This document shows, in pieces, positions 1 to 7,622 of a DNA stretch of 64,000 bases. The notes under the pieces are model-generated. The model was given only the letters and a program-made list of their open reading frames with translations, had not been told where the DNA came from and searched no databases. The first letter of the stretch is position 1; the number at the start of each line of letters is the position of its first letter. Origin of the DNA: a virus; the IMG/VR virus record IMGVR_UViG_3300009376_000011, positions 1 through 64,000 of that record. One strand, written 5' to 3'. Position numbers and translations under genes: made by a program.

Positions 1-538
1 TTCTGCACCAGTCATCCCAGTTCACCTGAAGGGTGAACATCTGCTCATCCCATTGCACGACATTTTCTGGCGCAACTTCGATGGTGTCGAATGATCGCCC
101 AACAATCTCTACTGCGATACCAGATGGGTGGGTTCCAGACTCCTGAACGGACGGCTCCCGCAACCCGAACAGGCACCTGTCGGCCTCATGCACGCCGTCG
201 TCGTCCGTGATTGGCCCCCACGACCAGTCCAATGTCTCCAACTCGAACGCTGGGAAGCGGTACTTGCCGCAACTACAAGGTGCAGCCTGTAACTTTTCGT
301 CTGTTCCACAAGGTGCAGCCTGTACATCCACATCCTGAGATGTACTACCCGCTTCGCTGACATTGCCAATCAGCCACGGGGCCACCCGGTCGAACAGCCG
401 TTTCAAGCCGGGCAGGAACCGTGGCCGGTCAGATTCAACCATTTCCACGAAGTCGTCCCACGCCTCTGGCCCTACGCCAATAGCAGCATCGGGCTCGCAA
501 TAACAAATCTCCCCACAGATGGTGCAACCAACACTCAT
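1..538 (-). CDS. Cys-rich hypothetical protein (C-terminus off the window)
   Basis: An open frame of 179 codons runs off the left edge. The ATG at 538 is preceded by a strong ribosome binding site (GGAGGG, 6-7 nt away). The N-terminus has closely spaced cysteines (MSVGCTICGEICYC) and a further CSCGKY lies near residue 90, which suggests metal binding, but I recognise no family. A 17-bp direct repeat (276-292 and 309-325) encodes the duplicated peptide QAAPC, so the protein carries a small internal duplication. The 110 nt upstream on this strand connect to the 5-nt-periodic tract. The function is unknown; that it is coding is fairly sure from the ribosome binding site and the uninterrupted frame. 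Confidence 0.7.
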   Translation of the reverse strand, partial: MSVGCTICGEICYCEPDAAIGVGPEAWDDFVEMVESDRPRFLPGLKRLFDRVAPWLIGNVSEAGSTSQDVDVQAAPCGTDEKLQAAPCSCGKYRFPAFELETLDWSWGPITDDDGVHEADRCLFGLREPSVQESGTHPSGIAVEIVGRSFDTIEVAPENVVQWDEQMFTLQVNWDDWCR

Positions 539-649
539 GGTGCCCTCCTATAAAAATGTGGCTTGGCCATCACACTGTATCTTCCCAACAGGATCGTGAC
601 GGCCACCAATGGTCTTTGCCTTGAGGGGTGTCATATAGCAGCCACGCTG

Positions 650-1376
650 CCTAACCACGCCTGCCACGCCTCTCCTCTCCTCGCCCTGCCGTAACATGCC
701 ATGCCTTTCCTGCCACGCCTCACCGATCCCGGCCACGCCTAACCGATCCTACCCTACCGCACCGTTCCTAGCGTCGCCTCGCCTCTCCATGCCTGACCGC
801 GCCGCACCAGACCGCGCCGCACCTAGCCCGACCGTGTCACGCCATGCCTGCCCAACCCCGCCATGCCGTACCGCTCCATGCCGAGCCTTGCCGAACCCTG
901 CCTGCCGTGCCGGACCAAACCCTGCCTCACCAAACGCAACGAGGCCAAACCTAACCGATCCTGCCTTGCCGTGCCTTACGCTTCCGGAACGCGCCAAGCC
1001 CAACCGTGCCTGCCTTACCTCGCCGCTCCCAGCCTCACCGCGCTGCGCCCAGCCTCACCGATCCATGCCTGCGATGCCCAACCATACCTTGACCAGCCTA
1101 ACCAATCCCAACCACACCGAGCCTGCCGTGCCTAACCAGACCCCACCCAACTCTGCCGCGCCGCGCCTAGCCCGCCTGACCGCGCCTGCCGTGCTAAACC
1201 TGACCGCGCCATGCCGAACCGGGCCGCGCCGTGACGAGCCTGTCCTAGCCTGCGCTGCCGAACCCAACCAGACCTTGCCTAAACACGCCGAACCGTGCCT
1301 AGCCTGCCGCGCTATCCGTGCCTTAACATGCCGAACCGGGCCTGTCCTTGCTTGACCCAGACTGCCGTGTCTAACC
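650..1376. repeat. Non-coding tract with CC every 5 nt (NNNCC) n≈145
   Basis: Across about 727 bp the plus strand has a CC dinucleotide at almost every fifth position, while the three intervening bases vary freely. The phase slips by one base at several places (for example near 664, 713, 861, 905, 1258, 1307) and then resumes. The minus strand therefore reads GGNNN, about 145 times. The sequence is not a tandem repeat in the usual sense, because the units differ. A 5-nt period is incompatible with codons; the tract has few stops simply because it is C-rich, which creates spurious ORFs on both strands. It ends over the stop codon of the AP2-like gene (1371-1373). No promoter or gene is visible inside. 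Its function is unknown; see findings. Confidence 0.9.
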
Positions 1377-1763
1377 TATTAGATATCCATCCTTACCGTA
1401 TCGGTCGTGGATATCATTGAAATCTTCTTCTGCGATGGTTCTATCTACACCTTTGCCAAACCAAGTTGCAGCCTTGCTGGCCTGTTCCATTCGCTTAACA
1501 AGATTAGACCTAGCCACAATGATCTCTTTGAGTTGTTCGATCACAGGATCGTAAACACCTTGAGAAATAAAGTGCTTTAACGTTTCAACGCTAGGCAACT
1601 TCCGCTTCGGCGGGGGCTTAGGAGGGTTGAGTTCTTCCCACTTGTCCAAAGCCGCGTGCGCTCCAGCCTTCGCTGCGGTCGCTTGGGCTTGAGTTTGATA
1701 ATAACCCAAGTGAATGTCTTTATTCTTATGTCGGATTTTAGCCCGAACAGCGTTTCTACTCAC
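1371..1763 (-). CDS. AP2-like DNA-binding protein
   Basis: The N-terminal half (RAKIRHKNKDIHLGYY followed by A-rich helix QATAAKAGAHAALD) matches the core of the AP2/ERF-like fold found in phage HNH-associated and stand-alone DNA-binding proteins: a three-strand sheet carrying Arg/Lys/Trp-type contacts and then one helix. No HNH residues follow; the C-terminal half is helical and unrecognised. The frame is open to a TTG at 1781, but the GTG at 1763 has an AGGAG five nt upstream and is the better start (130 aa). It is the last gene of a run 3631-1371 in which neighbours overlap or nearly touch. The DNA target is unknown. Confidence 0.72.
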   Translation of the reverse strand: MSRNAVRAKIRHKNKDIHLGYYQTQAQATAAKAGAHAALDKWEELNPPKPPPKRKLPSVETLKHFISQGVYDPVIEQLKEIIVARSNLVKRMEQASKAATWFGKGVDRTIAEEDFNDIHDRYGKDGYLIG

Positions 1764-1777
1764 TAATACTCCTCTCT

Positions 1778-2506
1778 TCAACCCGCCATGATATCAGATG
1801 CTTCTGCTCTTAGCAATGGTTTCTCAAAGACTAGCAATGACTCATGAGGTATTCGTTGATTGAAGTTCTCTCCATGTGTTAAACCCGTAACAGGAATAAT
1901 GATCGTATCGACCTGCTTGAATCCGACACGGACACAGGTATCGCTATGCCATTTTGTTACATGTTGAATTACTCCACCCCGAACGTGGTCTTTGATGTTG
2001 ATGATCAAAATTCCACCGGGTTTTAGGACACGCTTTGCTTCCGACCATGCTTCTGTGTGGAAATGTTGGTAGTCCTCGCCCCATTGCATGACAGCAGAAC
2101 TTCCATCTGTGAGAGGTCTGCCCAAATAATGCCTGTAGGTGTGTCGTTTGCTGTCGTCTTTAGCGTCGTGGTGGTCGGCCATCCTGTTACCGAAGCAGGG
2201 CGAGGTTATGACTGCGTCGAAACACCCATTTGGGAATTTGGTGTTGAGGGCGCTTCCTACGTCTGTTAGTTGATGCTGGTTTGCCCATTCTGGTTCAAGT
2301 TCGATGCCCCGTGTGGTGAATGGCAGTTCGTGGATTGTGCCTATACCGGCGAAAGGATCCAAAATTGAAACGTCATTACCGGGTCCATAGAGGTCTTCAA
2401 GGATTTCGGTGATTGCGTTCAGATGTCTAGGGGTGAACTTCGCTGGATGGGGAGCGGGCAGCGGATAATCGGCGTCGGTATCTACTGCGTTGGGATCGTA
2501 ACTCAT
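1778..2506 (-). CDS. Site-specific DNA methyltransferase
   Basis: This 242-aa protein has the S-adenosylmethionine-binding motif DPFAGIGT (residues 50-57) and the catalytic motif TSPCF (101-105), a variant of the (T/S)-P-P-(Y/F) motif of amino-methyltransferases that act on the exocyclic amino group of adenine or cytosine. A later stretch, RVLKPGGILIINIKD, fits the strand after motif IV. The order I then IV excludes the beta class. No restriction endonuclease gene is adjacent, so the enzyme is probably an orphan that protects phage DNA from host restriction or marks it for another purpose. Its ATG overlaps the stop of the upstream gene (ATGA), so the two are translationally coupled. The specificity (N6A or N4C) cannot be read from the sequence. 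Confidence 0.88.
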   Translation of the reverse strand: MSYDPNAVDTDADYPLPAPHPAKFTPRHLNAITEILEDLYGPGNDVSILDPFAGIGTIHELPFTTRGIELEPEWANQHQLTDVGSALNTKFPNGCFDAVITSPCFGNRMADHHDAKDDSKRHTYRHYLGRPLTDGSSAVMQWGEDYQHFHTEAWSEAKRVLKPGGILIINIKDHVRGGVIQHVTKWHSDTCVRVGFKQVDTIIIPVTGLTHGENFNQRIPHESLLVFEKPLLRAEASDIMAG

Positions 2507-2697
2507 GACTGGTTCCGGTATTTCTTCTTTAGTTTCATCCGGCGGGCGACTGGCTGACCCTCATGGGGAACCATCTGGCTCGTTCCGGCTTTACCGTCCT
2601 TCAAGCCCGGTGCGTCTTTCTTGAAAACGGTGAGGATTCCAAAGGAAGTCCGATACACGATCTTCGTGTCGTCCTCTTCAAGTATCTTATTAGCCAT
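2503..2697 (-). CDS. Small hypothetical protein (64 aa)
   Basis: The ATG at 2697 has a good ribosome binding site (GGAGGAA, 6 nt). The protein is short, with a beta-like N-terminus (KIVYRTSFGILTVFKK) and a strongly basic C-terminus (RRMKLKKKYR). Its start overlaps the end of the upstream lysin-like gene by 8 nt, and its end overlaps the methyltransferase start by 4 nt, so it belongs to that transcription unit. I do not recognise the family. Confidence 0.7.
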   Translation of the reverse strand: MANKILEEDDTKIVYRTSFGILTVFKKDAPGLKDGKAGTSQMVPHEGQPVARRMKLKKKYRNQS

Positions 2698-3631
2698 GTG
2701 CGGTTCCTCCCCAGCACGCTTTTGACGGGTTCCAGTGGGAATCCCCGCTCCTATAGAACAGCCATGCTGCTACGGCAACATTTGGCTCAGTATCGAATAT
2801 GTCATAGCCGCGCCATCCGGCAGCGGTGCTTCTGTCCAACCAGAATTTGCTTAGATGTTGGAACCATCCTACGGCCAGAGCCGACGAGACAGAGTTTGAA
2901 TAGGAGTCTGAGGGTAGCCCACTGGATTCACAAAAGGCAACCTTGAGTGCCCATTCCCTGTCTTCTGGTAGGAAATAGATGTCAACCAACTCTTGCAACG
3001 TGGGAGGTTCTTCCCAGTTCATCCAGTTGTGCTGCCAATCTATTTCTGGATCGTGGGTTTCTACCCACCAGTTGCTCCGGTTGTAGAAGTATCTCTGGGC
3101 CGCTTCTGTGGAACCGAACCATTCCATGTGGATTTTGCGGGTATCGGGTCCATAGATGCCGTCTACATATCGCATCCCCAGTAGGCGCTGCAATTCTGCG
3201 ATGTGGGAACCCTTCTCGTAGAAGCCGTATTGGTTGTCGATGAGGAAGGGGATCGAATCAAAAGAACCGCCGGGAGGATAGGACTCATACCAAATGTCGC
3301 TTGCTGAACCAGCGGGAGGCAATGAGGCTTCATACGTTTTGTTCGGGTTGGCGAAATTGGTGTTGTTCGGGTTGGCGAAATTGGTGGAGTGGCGTGGTTC
3401 GACCGCTTTGTGAACAATCGTCGTAGTAGTCGTACTGGTCGTAGTCGTCGTCGTGGTAGTCGTACTGGTCGTCGTCGTACTTATGGCAAATAGTAGTTCT
3501 GGATTAACGTTTGTTGTCGCTGCACGCGCCATGGGATGATCAGACGGTGATGCATTGTTGATGTGGGCCTGAGAAACCAAAGCAGCACAAATGAAAGCGA
3601 TCCCGATTTTGAGTATTCTGGGTAGCGGCAT
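2690..3631 (-). CDS. Secreted peptidoglycan-binding lytic transglycosylase-like protein
   Basis: The 313-aa protein begins with a signal-peptide-like segment (residues 1-22: basic start, hydrophobic core, ending near SQA). A Thr/Ser tract follows (about residues 51-71), then a duplicated NFANPN peptide. A peptidoglycan-binding domain (about 140-180, with LQRLLG and DGIYGPDT) precedes a C-terminal lysozyme-like/SLT domain (about 225-313). That domain contains FCESSG, where the Glu fits the catalytic residue, and then VGWFQ. The protein should be exported and cleave cell-wall glycan. Thr-rich linkers of this sort are typical of secreted proteins of Acidimicrobiia. Start: ATG with GAGGAGG upstream. 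It is the first gene of a minus-strand run. It could act as a lysin or as a secreted virion or superinfection factor. Confidence 0.8.
   Translation of the reverse strand: MPLPRILKIGIAFICAALVSQAHINNASPSDHPMARAATTNVNPELLFAISTTTTSTTTTTTTTTSTTTTTIVHKAVEPRHSTNFANPNNTNFANPNKTYEASLPPAGSASDIWYESYPPGGSFDSIPFLIDNQYGFYEKGSHIAELQRLLGMRYVDGIYGPDTRKIHMEWFGSTEAAQRYFYNRSNWWVETHDPEIDWQHNWMNWEEPPTLQELVDIYFLPEDREWALKVAFCESSGLPSDSYSNSVSSALAVGWFQHLSKFWLDRSTAAGWRGYDIFDTEPNVAVAAWLFYRSGDSHWNPSKACWGGTAHG
3418..3482. repeat. ACN-triplet microsatellite encoding the Thr linker
   Basis: About 65 bp of near-uninterrupted Thr codons (plus-strand GTN triplets: cgt, agt, ggt mixtures) with two Ser codons lie inside the lysin-like gene. 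Just upstream in the gene is a 21-bp tandem duplication (about 3340-3385) encoding NFANPN twice. Such tracts can change length by slippage; a gain or loss in multiples of three only alters linker length. Confidence 0.8.
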
Positions 3632-3673
3632 TCCAAATCCCTCCTCTGACAGTTGCAGTCGCTGTTAGTAATG

Positions 3674-3702
3674 TTGCACGACCGGCACCGATGTCGTACA
3701 GT
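3674..3702 (+). promoter_or_regulatory. Sigma70-type promoter TTGCAC-N17-TACAGT
   Basis: TTGCAC (3674-3679) and TACAGT (3697-3702) are separated by exactly 17 nt, in the divergent gap between the minus-strand lysin-like gene and the plus-strand early genes. Transcription would start near 3709, upstream of the ATG at 3766, which argues against the ATG at 3691 as a start codon. The TTGC -35 is shared with other promoters in this window. Confidence 0.65.
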
Positions 3703-3765
3703 GTAACATCTAAAGGGGTCAGTCCGCAAGAATTTCATAACAGTTATTACAAAGGGTTTCAAAAC

Positions 3766-4116
3766 ATGTCAGAAACAACCTTTTCAATTCCAGAAGATTT
3801 AGTTCAAGCCATTGAGATCTCTTCGTTTGAACGCCAGTTGCCCAAACAGGGAGATTCCTGTGTCCATCGTTACCTGATGACACCTGATGACAAGGAACTT
3901 CAGCAAAAGGTAGAAGACTGGATTGAGATTCAAAAGGGCTTGTGGCCTAAAGTGGATGAAGTAATCATCAAGTTGCATGAAACCGTTGACATCCACTCCG
4001 AAGAGTTTCCATGGATTTATACCGACTGGTGGATGTCACTCTGTATGCCTTGGTCCTCTAACCTTGAAGTAGCAATCCAATCTGCCCACCAATGGTGCGA
4101 TGCCCAGTCCGCGTAA
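3766..4116 (+). CDS. Hypothetical early protein (116 aa)
   Basis: I chose the ATG at 3766 (MSETTFSIPEDL) rather than the one at 3691, because the latter lies within the predicted promoter; AAAGGG stands about 10 nt upstream of 3766. The protein is acidic, Trp-rich in its second half (WIYTDWWMSLCMPW) and has no recognisable domain. It is the first gene of the plus-strand early unit and its end overlaps the next gene by 17 nt. Confidence 0.65.
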   Translation: MSETTFSIPEDLVQAIEISSFERQLPKQGDSCVHRYLMTPDDKELQQKVEDWIEIQKGLWPKVDEVIIKLHETVDIHSEEFPWIYTDWWMSLCMPWSSNLEVAIQSAHQWCDAQSA

Positions 4117-4501
4117 TGCCCCTCGTCGGGAAATGGTCAGTGTTACCAAATTGGGCAAATATGGTCATGTCCAATGGGTTCATCAGTTGGTGTGCGGGCA
4201 TAGCGTGGTTAGAAAACGCAAGTCTCCGACTGGTGTCCTTGGATGCATCAAATGCATCGACGCTGAAAGGTTTGAAGATATGAGTCAGTCTCTTGCCATC
4301 CCTGTGGAGAGTCCTTACGACGACGATCTGTCCGGCGCTGAGTTGGAAGCGTCAAAGATGAGAGCGCTTCTGGCTGGTCGGTTCAAGGTTCCTCCCGAGC
4401 AGGTTGATGTAGTGATCCGACCTGATCAGTGGGGACGAATGGTCGTAGATTCCGCAACGATCTCTTTAACGAGAAGGCAGATACGAGACACCACCCCATA
4501 G
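4100..4501 (+). CDS. Hypothetical protein with a possible zinc knuckle
   Basis: This 133-aa frame contains CGH followed 15 residues later by CIKC (about residues 32-51), a spacing compatible with a small zinc-binding knuckle in a basic N-terminal half. The C-terminal half is unrelated to any family I know. The start at 4100 overlaps the upstream gene; an alternative ATG lies at 4133 (MVSVTK). Neither has a convincing ribosome binding site. The gene ends two bases before the tRNA. Confidence 0.55.
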   Translation: MPSPRNAPRREMVSVTKLGKYGHVQWVHQLVCGHSVVRKRKSPTGVLGCIKCIDAERFEDMSQSLAIPVESPYDDDLSGAELEASKMRALLAGRFKVPPEQVDVVIRPDQWGRMVVDSATISLTRRQIRDTTP

Positions 4502-4503
4502 GC

Positions 4504-4575
4504 GGGAGTGTAGCCAAGCGGTAAGGCAGCGGACTTTTAATCCGAAGAGCGCGGGTTCGATCCCCGCCACTCCCA
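4504..4575 (+). tRNA. tRNA-Lys (anticodon TTT)
   Basis: A complete cloverleaf folds by eye. The acceptor stem is GGGAGTG/CACTCCC (4504-4510 with 4568-4574). The D stem is GCC/GGC, the anticodon loop CTTTTAA (4534-4540) gives anticodon TTT, and the T arm GCGGG/CCCGC has loop TTCGATC. The discriminator is A and CCA is not encoded. One anticodon-stem pair (G4529-A4545) is mismatched. It decodes AAA/AAG; phage lysine codons here include many AAA, which a high-GC host could supply poorly. Confidence 0.93.
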
Positions 4576-4639
4576 CCCCATTTGCGGAACCTGAATCCAT
4601 GATCTATGATGGACGGACAGGACGGAAGGAAGGGTACCC

Positions 4640-4987
4640 ATGTCCGAACCATCGCCAGAAGAAGTCTTTGAGGTATTCCAAGAATGGGTGCTTCTCTGCC
4701 GAACCTCTCCCAAAGGACGTAAACCGGTTCTTGGGGAAAAGCGTCGCAGGAAAATCAAGCAGGCTATCAGAATGTATGGCATTCAAGACTGCAAGGACGC
4801 TATCCGTGGATGCACCAACTCTCCATGGCATATGGGGCATAACCCGCAGGGAAAAAAGTACGACGATATCGAATTGATCTTAAGAGACGAGCAGCACATT
4901 GAAATGTTTTTGGAACTTTGCGACAAGGCGGAAGATGGCTTTGAAGTCTTAGAAGCCTTCGCCAACGGTGAAGACACAATGTTCTAA
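4640..4987 (+). CDS. DnaD/replication-initiator-like protein
   Basis: The 115-aa protein resembles the conserved C-terminal domain of phage replication-initiation (replisome organiser) proteins. It has a basic helix after a GRKP turn (LGEKRRRKIKQAIRMYG), a DCKDAIRGC helix, the SPWHMGHN segment and the signature KYDDIELILRDEQHIEMFL. In longer relatives this domain follows a winged helix; here it stands alone. The ATG at 4640 has GGAAGGAAGG upstream. It is followed by genes resembling a helicase loader and a primase-helicase, so a role in recruiting the replisome to the origin is likely. The family assignment is by pattern, not by search. Confidence 0.65.
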   Translation: MSEPSPEEVFEVFQEWVLLCRTSPKGRKPVLGEKRRRKIKQAIRMYGIQDCKDAIRGCTNSPWHMGHNPQGKKYDDIELILRDEQHIEMFLELCDKAEDGFEVLEAFANGEDTMF

Positions 4988-5450
4988 TCTGACAGTGGAA
5001 AAGTCAGATCTCGTCCCTATCTTAAAAAAGGTGTGCATCAACTGGGATGCTGCCACGGGCGGTCCTCCGTTCAAGGAACGGTGTTCATTATGGTGGAAGT
5101 TCCTTGAAGACTTGTCAGCCGATTCAGTGAATGAAGCAGTTGACCAAATAATAGTTTTGGATCAGCAGCGCCTGCCGCGGGTGGGACAGGTCAGGCGATT
5201 GGCTATTGACCTTGCGTTGGGAGATGAAATCCCGGCTGCGCCTCAGGCTTGGTCACAGTTTCGTGCTGCCATAGATGCGGCTGAATCTGGAACCAGTTTC
5301 AACAAGCCCCACGATTTGGTGGGAGAAACTATGCGTTCATTTCCCAAGAATGGTGCAGGTCTAAGAACGAATTCTGATAGAGAACTATTTCTAAAGGCTT
5401 ATGAAGCGATAGTTCTAAAGGCAGAAAGAAGCAGGTATCTAGGTGGCTGA
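4968..5450 (+). CDS. Possible replicative helicase loader (G39P-like)
   Basis: The 160-aa protein has the layout of phage helicase-loader/inhibitor proteins. An N-terminal helical domain (ILKKVCINWD, then ERCSLWWKFLEDLSADSVNEAVDQII) is followed by the short LPRVGQVRRLA motif and a segment beginning PAAPQAWSQF. Relatives bind the replicative helicase. The start is uncertain: GTG at 4968 overlaps the upstream gene, and GTG at 4995 is an alternative; neither has a strong ribosome binding site. Its end overlaps the primase-helicase start by 8 nt, consistent with a shared function. Confidence 0.5.
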   Translation: MKTQCSNLTVEKSDLVPILKKVCINWDAATGGPPFKERCSLWWKFLEDLSADSVNEAVDQIIVLDQQRLPRVGQVRRLAIDLALGDEIPAAPQAWSQFRAAIDAAESGTSFNKPHDLVGETMRSFPKNGAGLRTNSDRELFLKAYEAIVLKAERSRYLGG

Positions 5451-7128
5451 TAGAACACCTGAAATAGATCTCGTTCTTTCTCGTTTGAACAAGGTAACAA
5501 GTTCTGGAACCGGCTGGAACGCTGCTTGTCCCTGCCGGGGAGATGATCAAAATCCTTCCCTTACTGTTGGGTTGGGCCGTGAAGGACAGGTTCTGCTCAA
5601 TTGCCATCGTGGCGACGGCTGTGATTTTGGTCAAATTTGTGAATCCATGGGACTCAAGCCAAACGAGTTGTTTCCGGATTCAGGGGAAAAGAAGTCTAAA
5701 GGTAAAATGAAACTAGAAGATACCTACGTCTACAAGAACGCTGCCGGAGATCCGGTGATGCAAGTGCTTCGTTTCCGTGAAGACGATGGCGGGAAAACTT
5801 TCCGTCAGCAACGTTACGAAAATGGTGAATGGGTTTGGGGGACTCAGGGAATAGAAAAACCCCTGTACCGATTGCCTGAGATTATTGAGCAGATCAAAAA
5901 CGATAGGATCGTTTACGTCGTAGAGGGTGAAAAGGATGTTGCCACTCTGGAGCGACTAGGGAAGGTTGCTACCTGTAATCCCGGTGGGGCAGGAGCCGAA
6001 GGTCAAGAGAAGTGGTTGCCAAACCATACAAAGGCGTTGGCTGGAGCAAAGGTTGTCATTATTGCCGATAATGACAGACCCGGCGAGATTCACGCAAGCA
6101 ATGTTGCCGCTCAACTTCGTAAAGCCGGATCGAAGGTAAAGGTATTTAAGCCCACCCGAGGTAAGGATATTTCGGATCACATCGGATCCGGTTTGGAACT
6201 TTCAGATCTTGAGATTGTGGCAGGTGAGATCCGTGACGAGTTCACGAACTTTGTCGAATCGCTCATGGATCTAGACCACAGTCTCCCACTGGCTCAACGG
6301 GTCAACAAGGCTCAACGATTACTGGACGGTTTCAATGTCGATAACTCCTTGGAGGAACCGGGGCGACTGGTTGATTGGGCAACCCTGCTGCAAGAGGAAG
6401 CCAGTGACCAATATGAATGGTTGATCCCTCACCTGTTGGAACGTCAAGAACGGGTCATCGTTGTTGCAGCGGAGGGAGTTGGGAAAACCTTCCTAGCAAG
6501 ACAAGTTGCGTTAATGGCGGCAGCAGGGATTCATCCATTCAAACGAGACAAGATGCCTCCGATAAAGACCTTGTTTATCGACTTGGAAAACCCTGAACGA
6601 ATCATTCGCAGGACAGCCCGTCGCATCTACCATCGGATCGACATGGTAGGGAAGGCGAAAGAGATGGAAGCCAATCTCGTCGTAAAACCCGACGGACTGG
6701 ATCTGCTCAAGGTTGAGGACCGCAACAAACTTATTGGTTGGATTGATGAGACTCAACCAGACCTACTGGTTTTGGGTCCGCTGTACAAAGCGTTCTTGGA
6801 TCCGGGTGGACGTACCTCTGAATCGGTAACTACAGAAGTGGCAAAGTTTTTTGATTACATCCGATATGAATATGATTGCGCTCTCTGGTTGGAACATCAT
6901 GCCCCATTGGGGTCAGGTACCAGCAGGGATTTGAGGCCGTTTGGTTCAGCCGTTTGGAGTCGATGGTCTGAGTTCGGTATTGCTATCAGCCCTGACCCGA
7001 CAGATCCCAACACAATGGAAGTCAATCATTACCGTGGAATGAGAGATCAGCGGGAATGGCCGGTTCGGATGCGTCGTGGCAACGACGATGAGTGGCCGTT
7101 TATTGTTCTTGAATTCACCACTATGTGA
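5443..7128 (+). CDS. Primase-helicase (zinc finger, TOPRIM, RecA-like ATPase)
   Basis: The 561-aa protein has three parts. An N-terminal zinc-binding region has C29, C31, C54, C60 and C66, as in CHC2-type primases. A TOPRIM domain has the catalytic Glu in VVEGEKD (around 161) and the metal-binding DND at 209-211. A RecA-like ATPase domain has GVGKT (around 345) and FIDLEN (around 378) as Walker A and B. It should make RNA primers and carry or couple to 5'-3' unwinding at the fork. The start is GTG at 5443, overlapping the preceding stop. No DNA polymerase gene occurs in this window; it may lie outside, or the host enzyme is used. Confidence 0.88.
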   Translation: MADRTPEIDLVLSRLNKVTSSGTGWNAACPCRGDDQNPSLTVGLGREGQVLLNCHRGDGCDFGQICESMGLKPNELFPDSGEKKSKGKMKLEDTYVYKNAAGDPVMQVLRFREDDGGKTFRQQRYENGEWVWGTQGIEKPLYRLPEIIEQIKNDRIVYVVEGEKDVATLERLGKVATCNPGGAGAEGQEKWLPNHTKALAGAKVVIIADNDRPGEIHASNVAAQLRKAGSKVKVFKPTRGKDISDHIGSGLELSDLEIVAGEIRDEFTNFVESLMDLDHSLPLAQRVNKAQRLLDGFNVDNSLEEPGRLVDWATLLQEEASDQYEWLIPHLLERQERVIVVAAEGVGKTFLARQVALMAAAGIHPFKRDKMPPIKTLFIDLENPERIIRRTARRIYHRIDMVGKAKEMEANLVVKPDGLDLLKVEDRNKLIGWIDETQPDLLVLGPLYKAFLDPGGRTSESVTTEVAKFFDYIRYEYDCALWLEHHAPLGSGTSRDLRPFGSAVWSRWSEFGIAISPDPTDPNTMEVNHYRGMRDQREWPVRMRRGNDDEWPFIVLEFTTM

Positions 7129-7137
7129 GGGGTCGCT

Positions 7138-7434
7138 ATGGAAAATGTTAGCGGTATTGACGATTGGATGAAGGGTGCGGCGTGTCGGGATCAGGACACT
7201 GCCGACTTTTTCATCCTTCGTGGTGACCCGCAGCAGCGGGTAAAAAGAATTCGGGCGTATGCAATTTGTAGAGGTTGTCCGGTGAAGCGAGACTGCCTTG
7301 ACTACGCCATCGTCAACCACGAACTAGGCATATGGGGTGGGACGACCGACAGAGAGCGGAGGATTATCCGCAGAAATTGGACACCACTCAGCGAGAAACG
7401 GGCGAAGGTGAAGGGGTACTCGCAGTTCGCATAG
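7138..7434 (+). CDS. whiB: WhiB-family Fe-S transcription factor
   Basis: The 98-aa protein has the four cysteines of a WhiB [4Fe-4S] cluster (C16, C44, C47, C53, with C44-C47 as CxxC) and the diagnostic turn GIWGG (64-68), followed by a basic C-terminal region (RERRIIRRNW) for DNA binding. WhiB proteins bind the region-4 domain of the principal sigma factor and redirect transcription. Phage copies can act as dominant regulators of host whiB genes. The ATG follows the primase-helicase by 9 nt with GAGGGG upstream. This gene is the strongest single argument for an actinobacterial host. Confidence 0.93.
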   Translation: MENVSGIDDWMKGAACRDQDTADFFILRGDPQQRVKRIRAYAICRGCPVKRDCLDYAIVNHELGIWGGTTDRERRIIRRNWTPLSEKRAKVKGYSQFA

Positions 7435-7567
7435 CAAATATTCTGCCTTGTCGCCACAGGTAATGTCTGCCGCATTCGCAGACAATCCGGAATGTCCACA
7501 TCCCGGTTGTAGCGCCGCTTTCGGCTTCTTCGCTTAAATCGTTAGAACATTTGGGACAGTGAATCAT
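7388..7567 (-). CDS. Small zinc-ribbon protein (59 aa)
   Basis: A short minus-strand frame starts at ATG 7567 with an excellent ribosome binding site (GGGAGGTT, 7 nt). It encodes MIHCPKCSNDL early on and, about 25 residues later, VCECGRHY. The CxxC plus CxC pair fits a zinc ribbon. The C-terminus (about 47 nt) overlaps the end of whiB tail-to-tail. The protein is just short of 60 residues and is easily missed. A role in binding nucleic acid or RNA polymerase is possible, but no family is recognised. Confidence 0.68.
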   Translation of the reverse strand: MIHCPKCSNDLSEEAESGATTGMWTFRIVCECGRHYLWRQGRIFAMRTASTPSPSPVSR

Positions 7568-7622
7568 GATTAACCTCCCACAACCAAGGTACCACTACTA
7601 CTAATAGTAGGTTGTAAGTCCA

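Noticed and set aside
548-634. A 28-codon minus-strand frame (MTPLKAKTIGG...) ending just before the ribosome binding site of the gene at 538, extended upstream to 736.
   Set aside because: It has no ribosome binding site, runs into the repeat tract and lacks any recognisable feature; too weak to call.
696-1355. A 219-codon plus-strand frame, and further frames at 749-1003 (-), 863-1135 (+) and 1055-1267 (-).
   Set aside because: They lie in the 5-nt-periodic CC tract. The period does not match codons, all frames are open because of base composition, and no ribosome binding site is present.
3418-3482. The Thr-codon microsatellite as a phase-variation frameshift.
   Set aside because: The repeat unit is three bases, so slippage only changes linker length, and the reading frame is intact.
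25-3631. An attachment site, integrase or lysogeny module.
   Set aside because: No integrase, excisionase or clear repressor gene was found in the window; the ParB-like and AP2-like proteins are not sufficient evidence for lysogeny.
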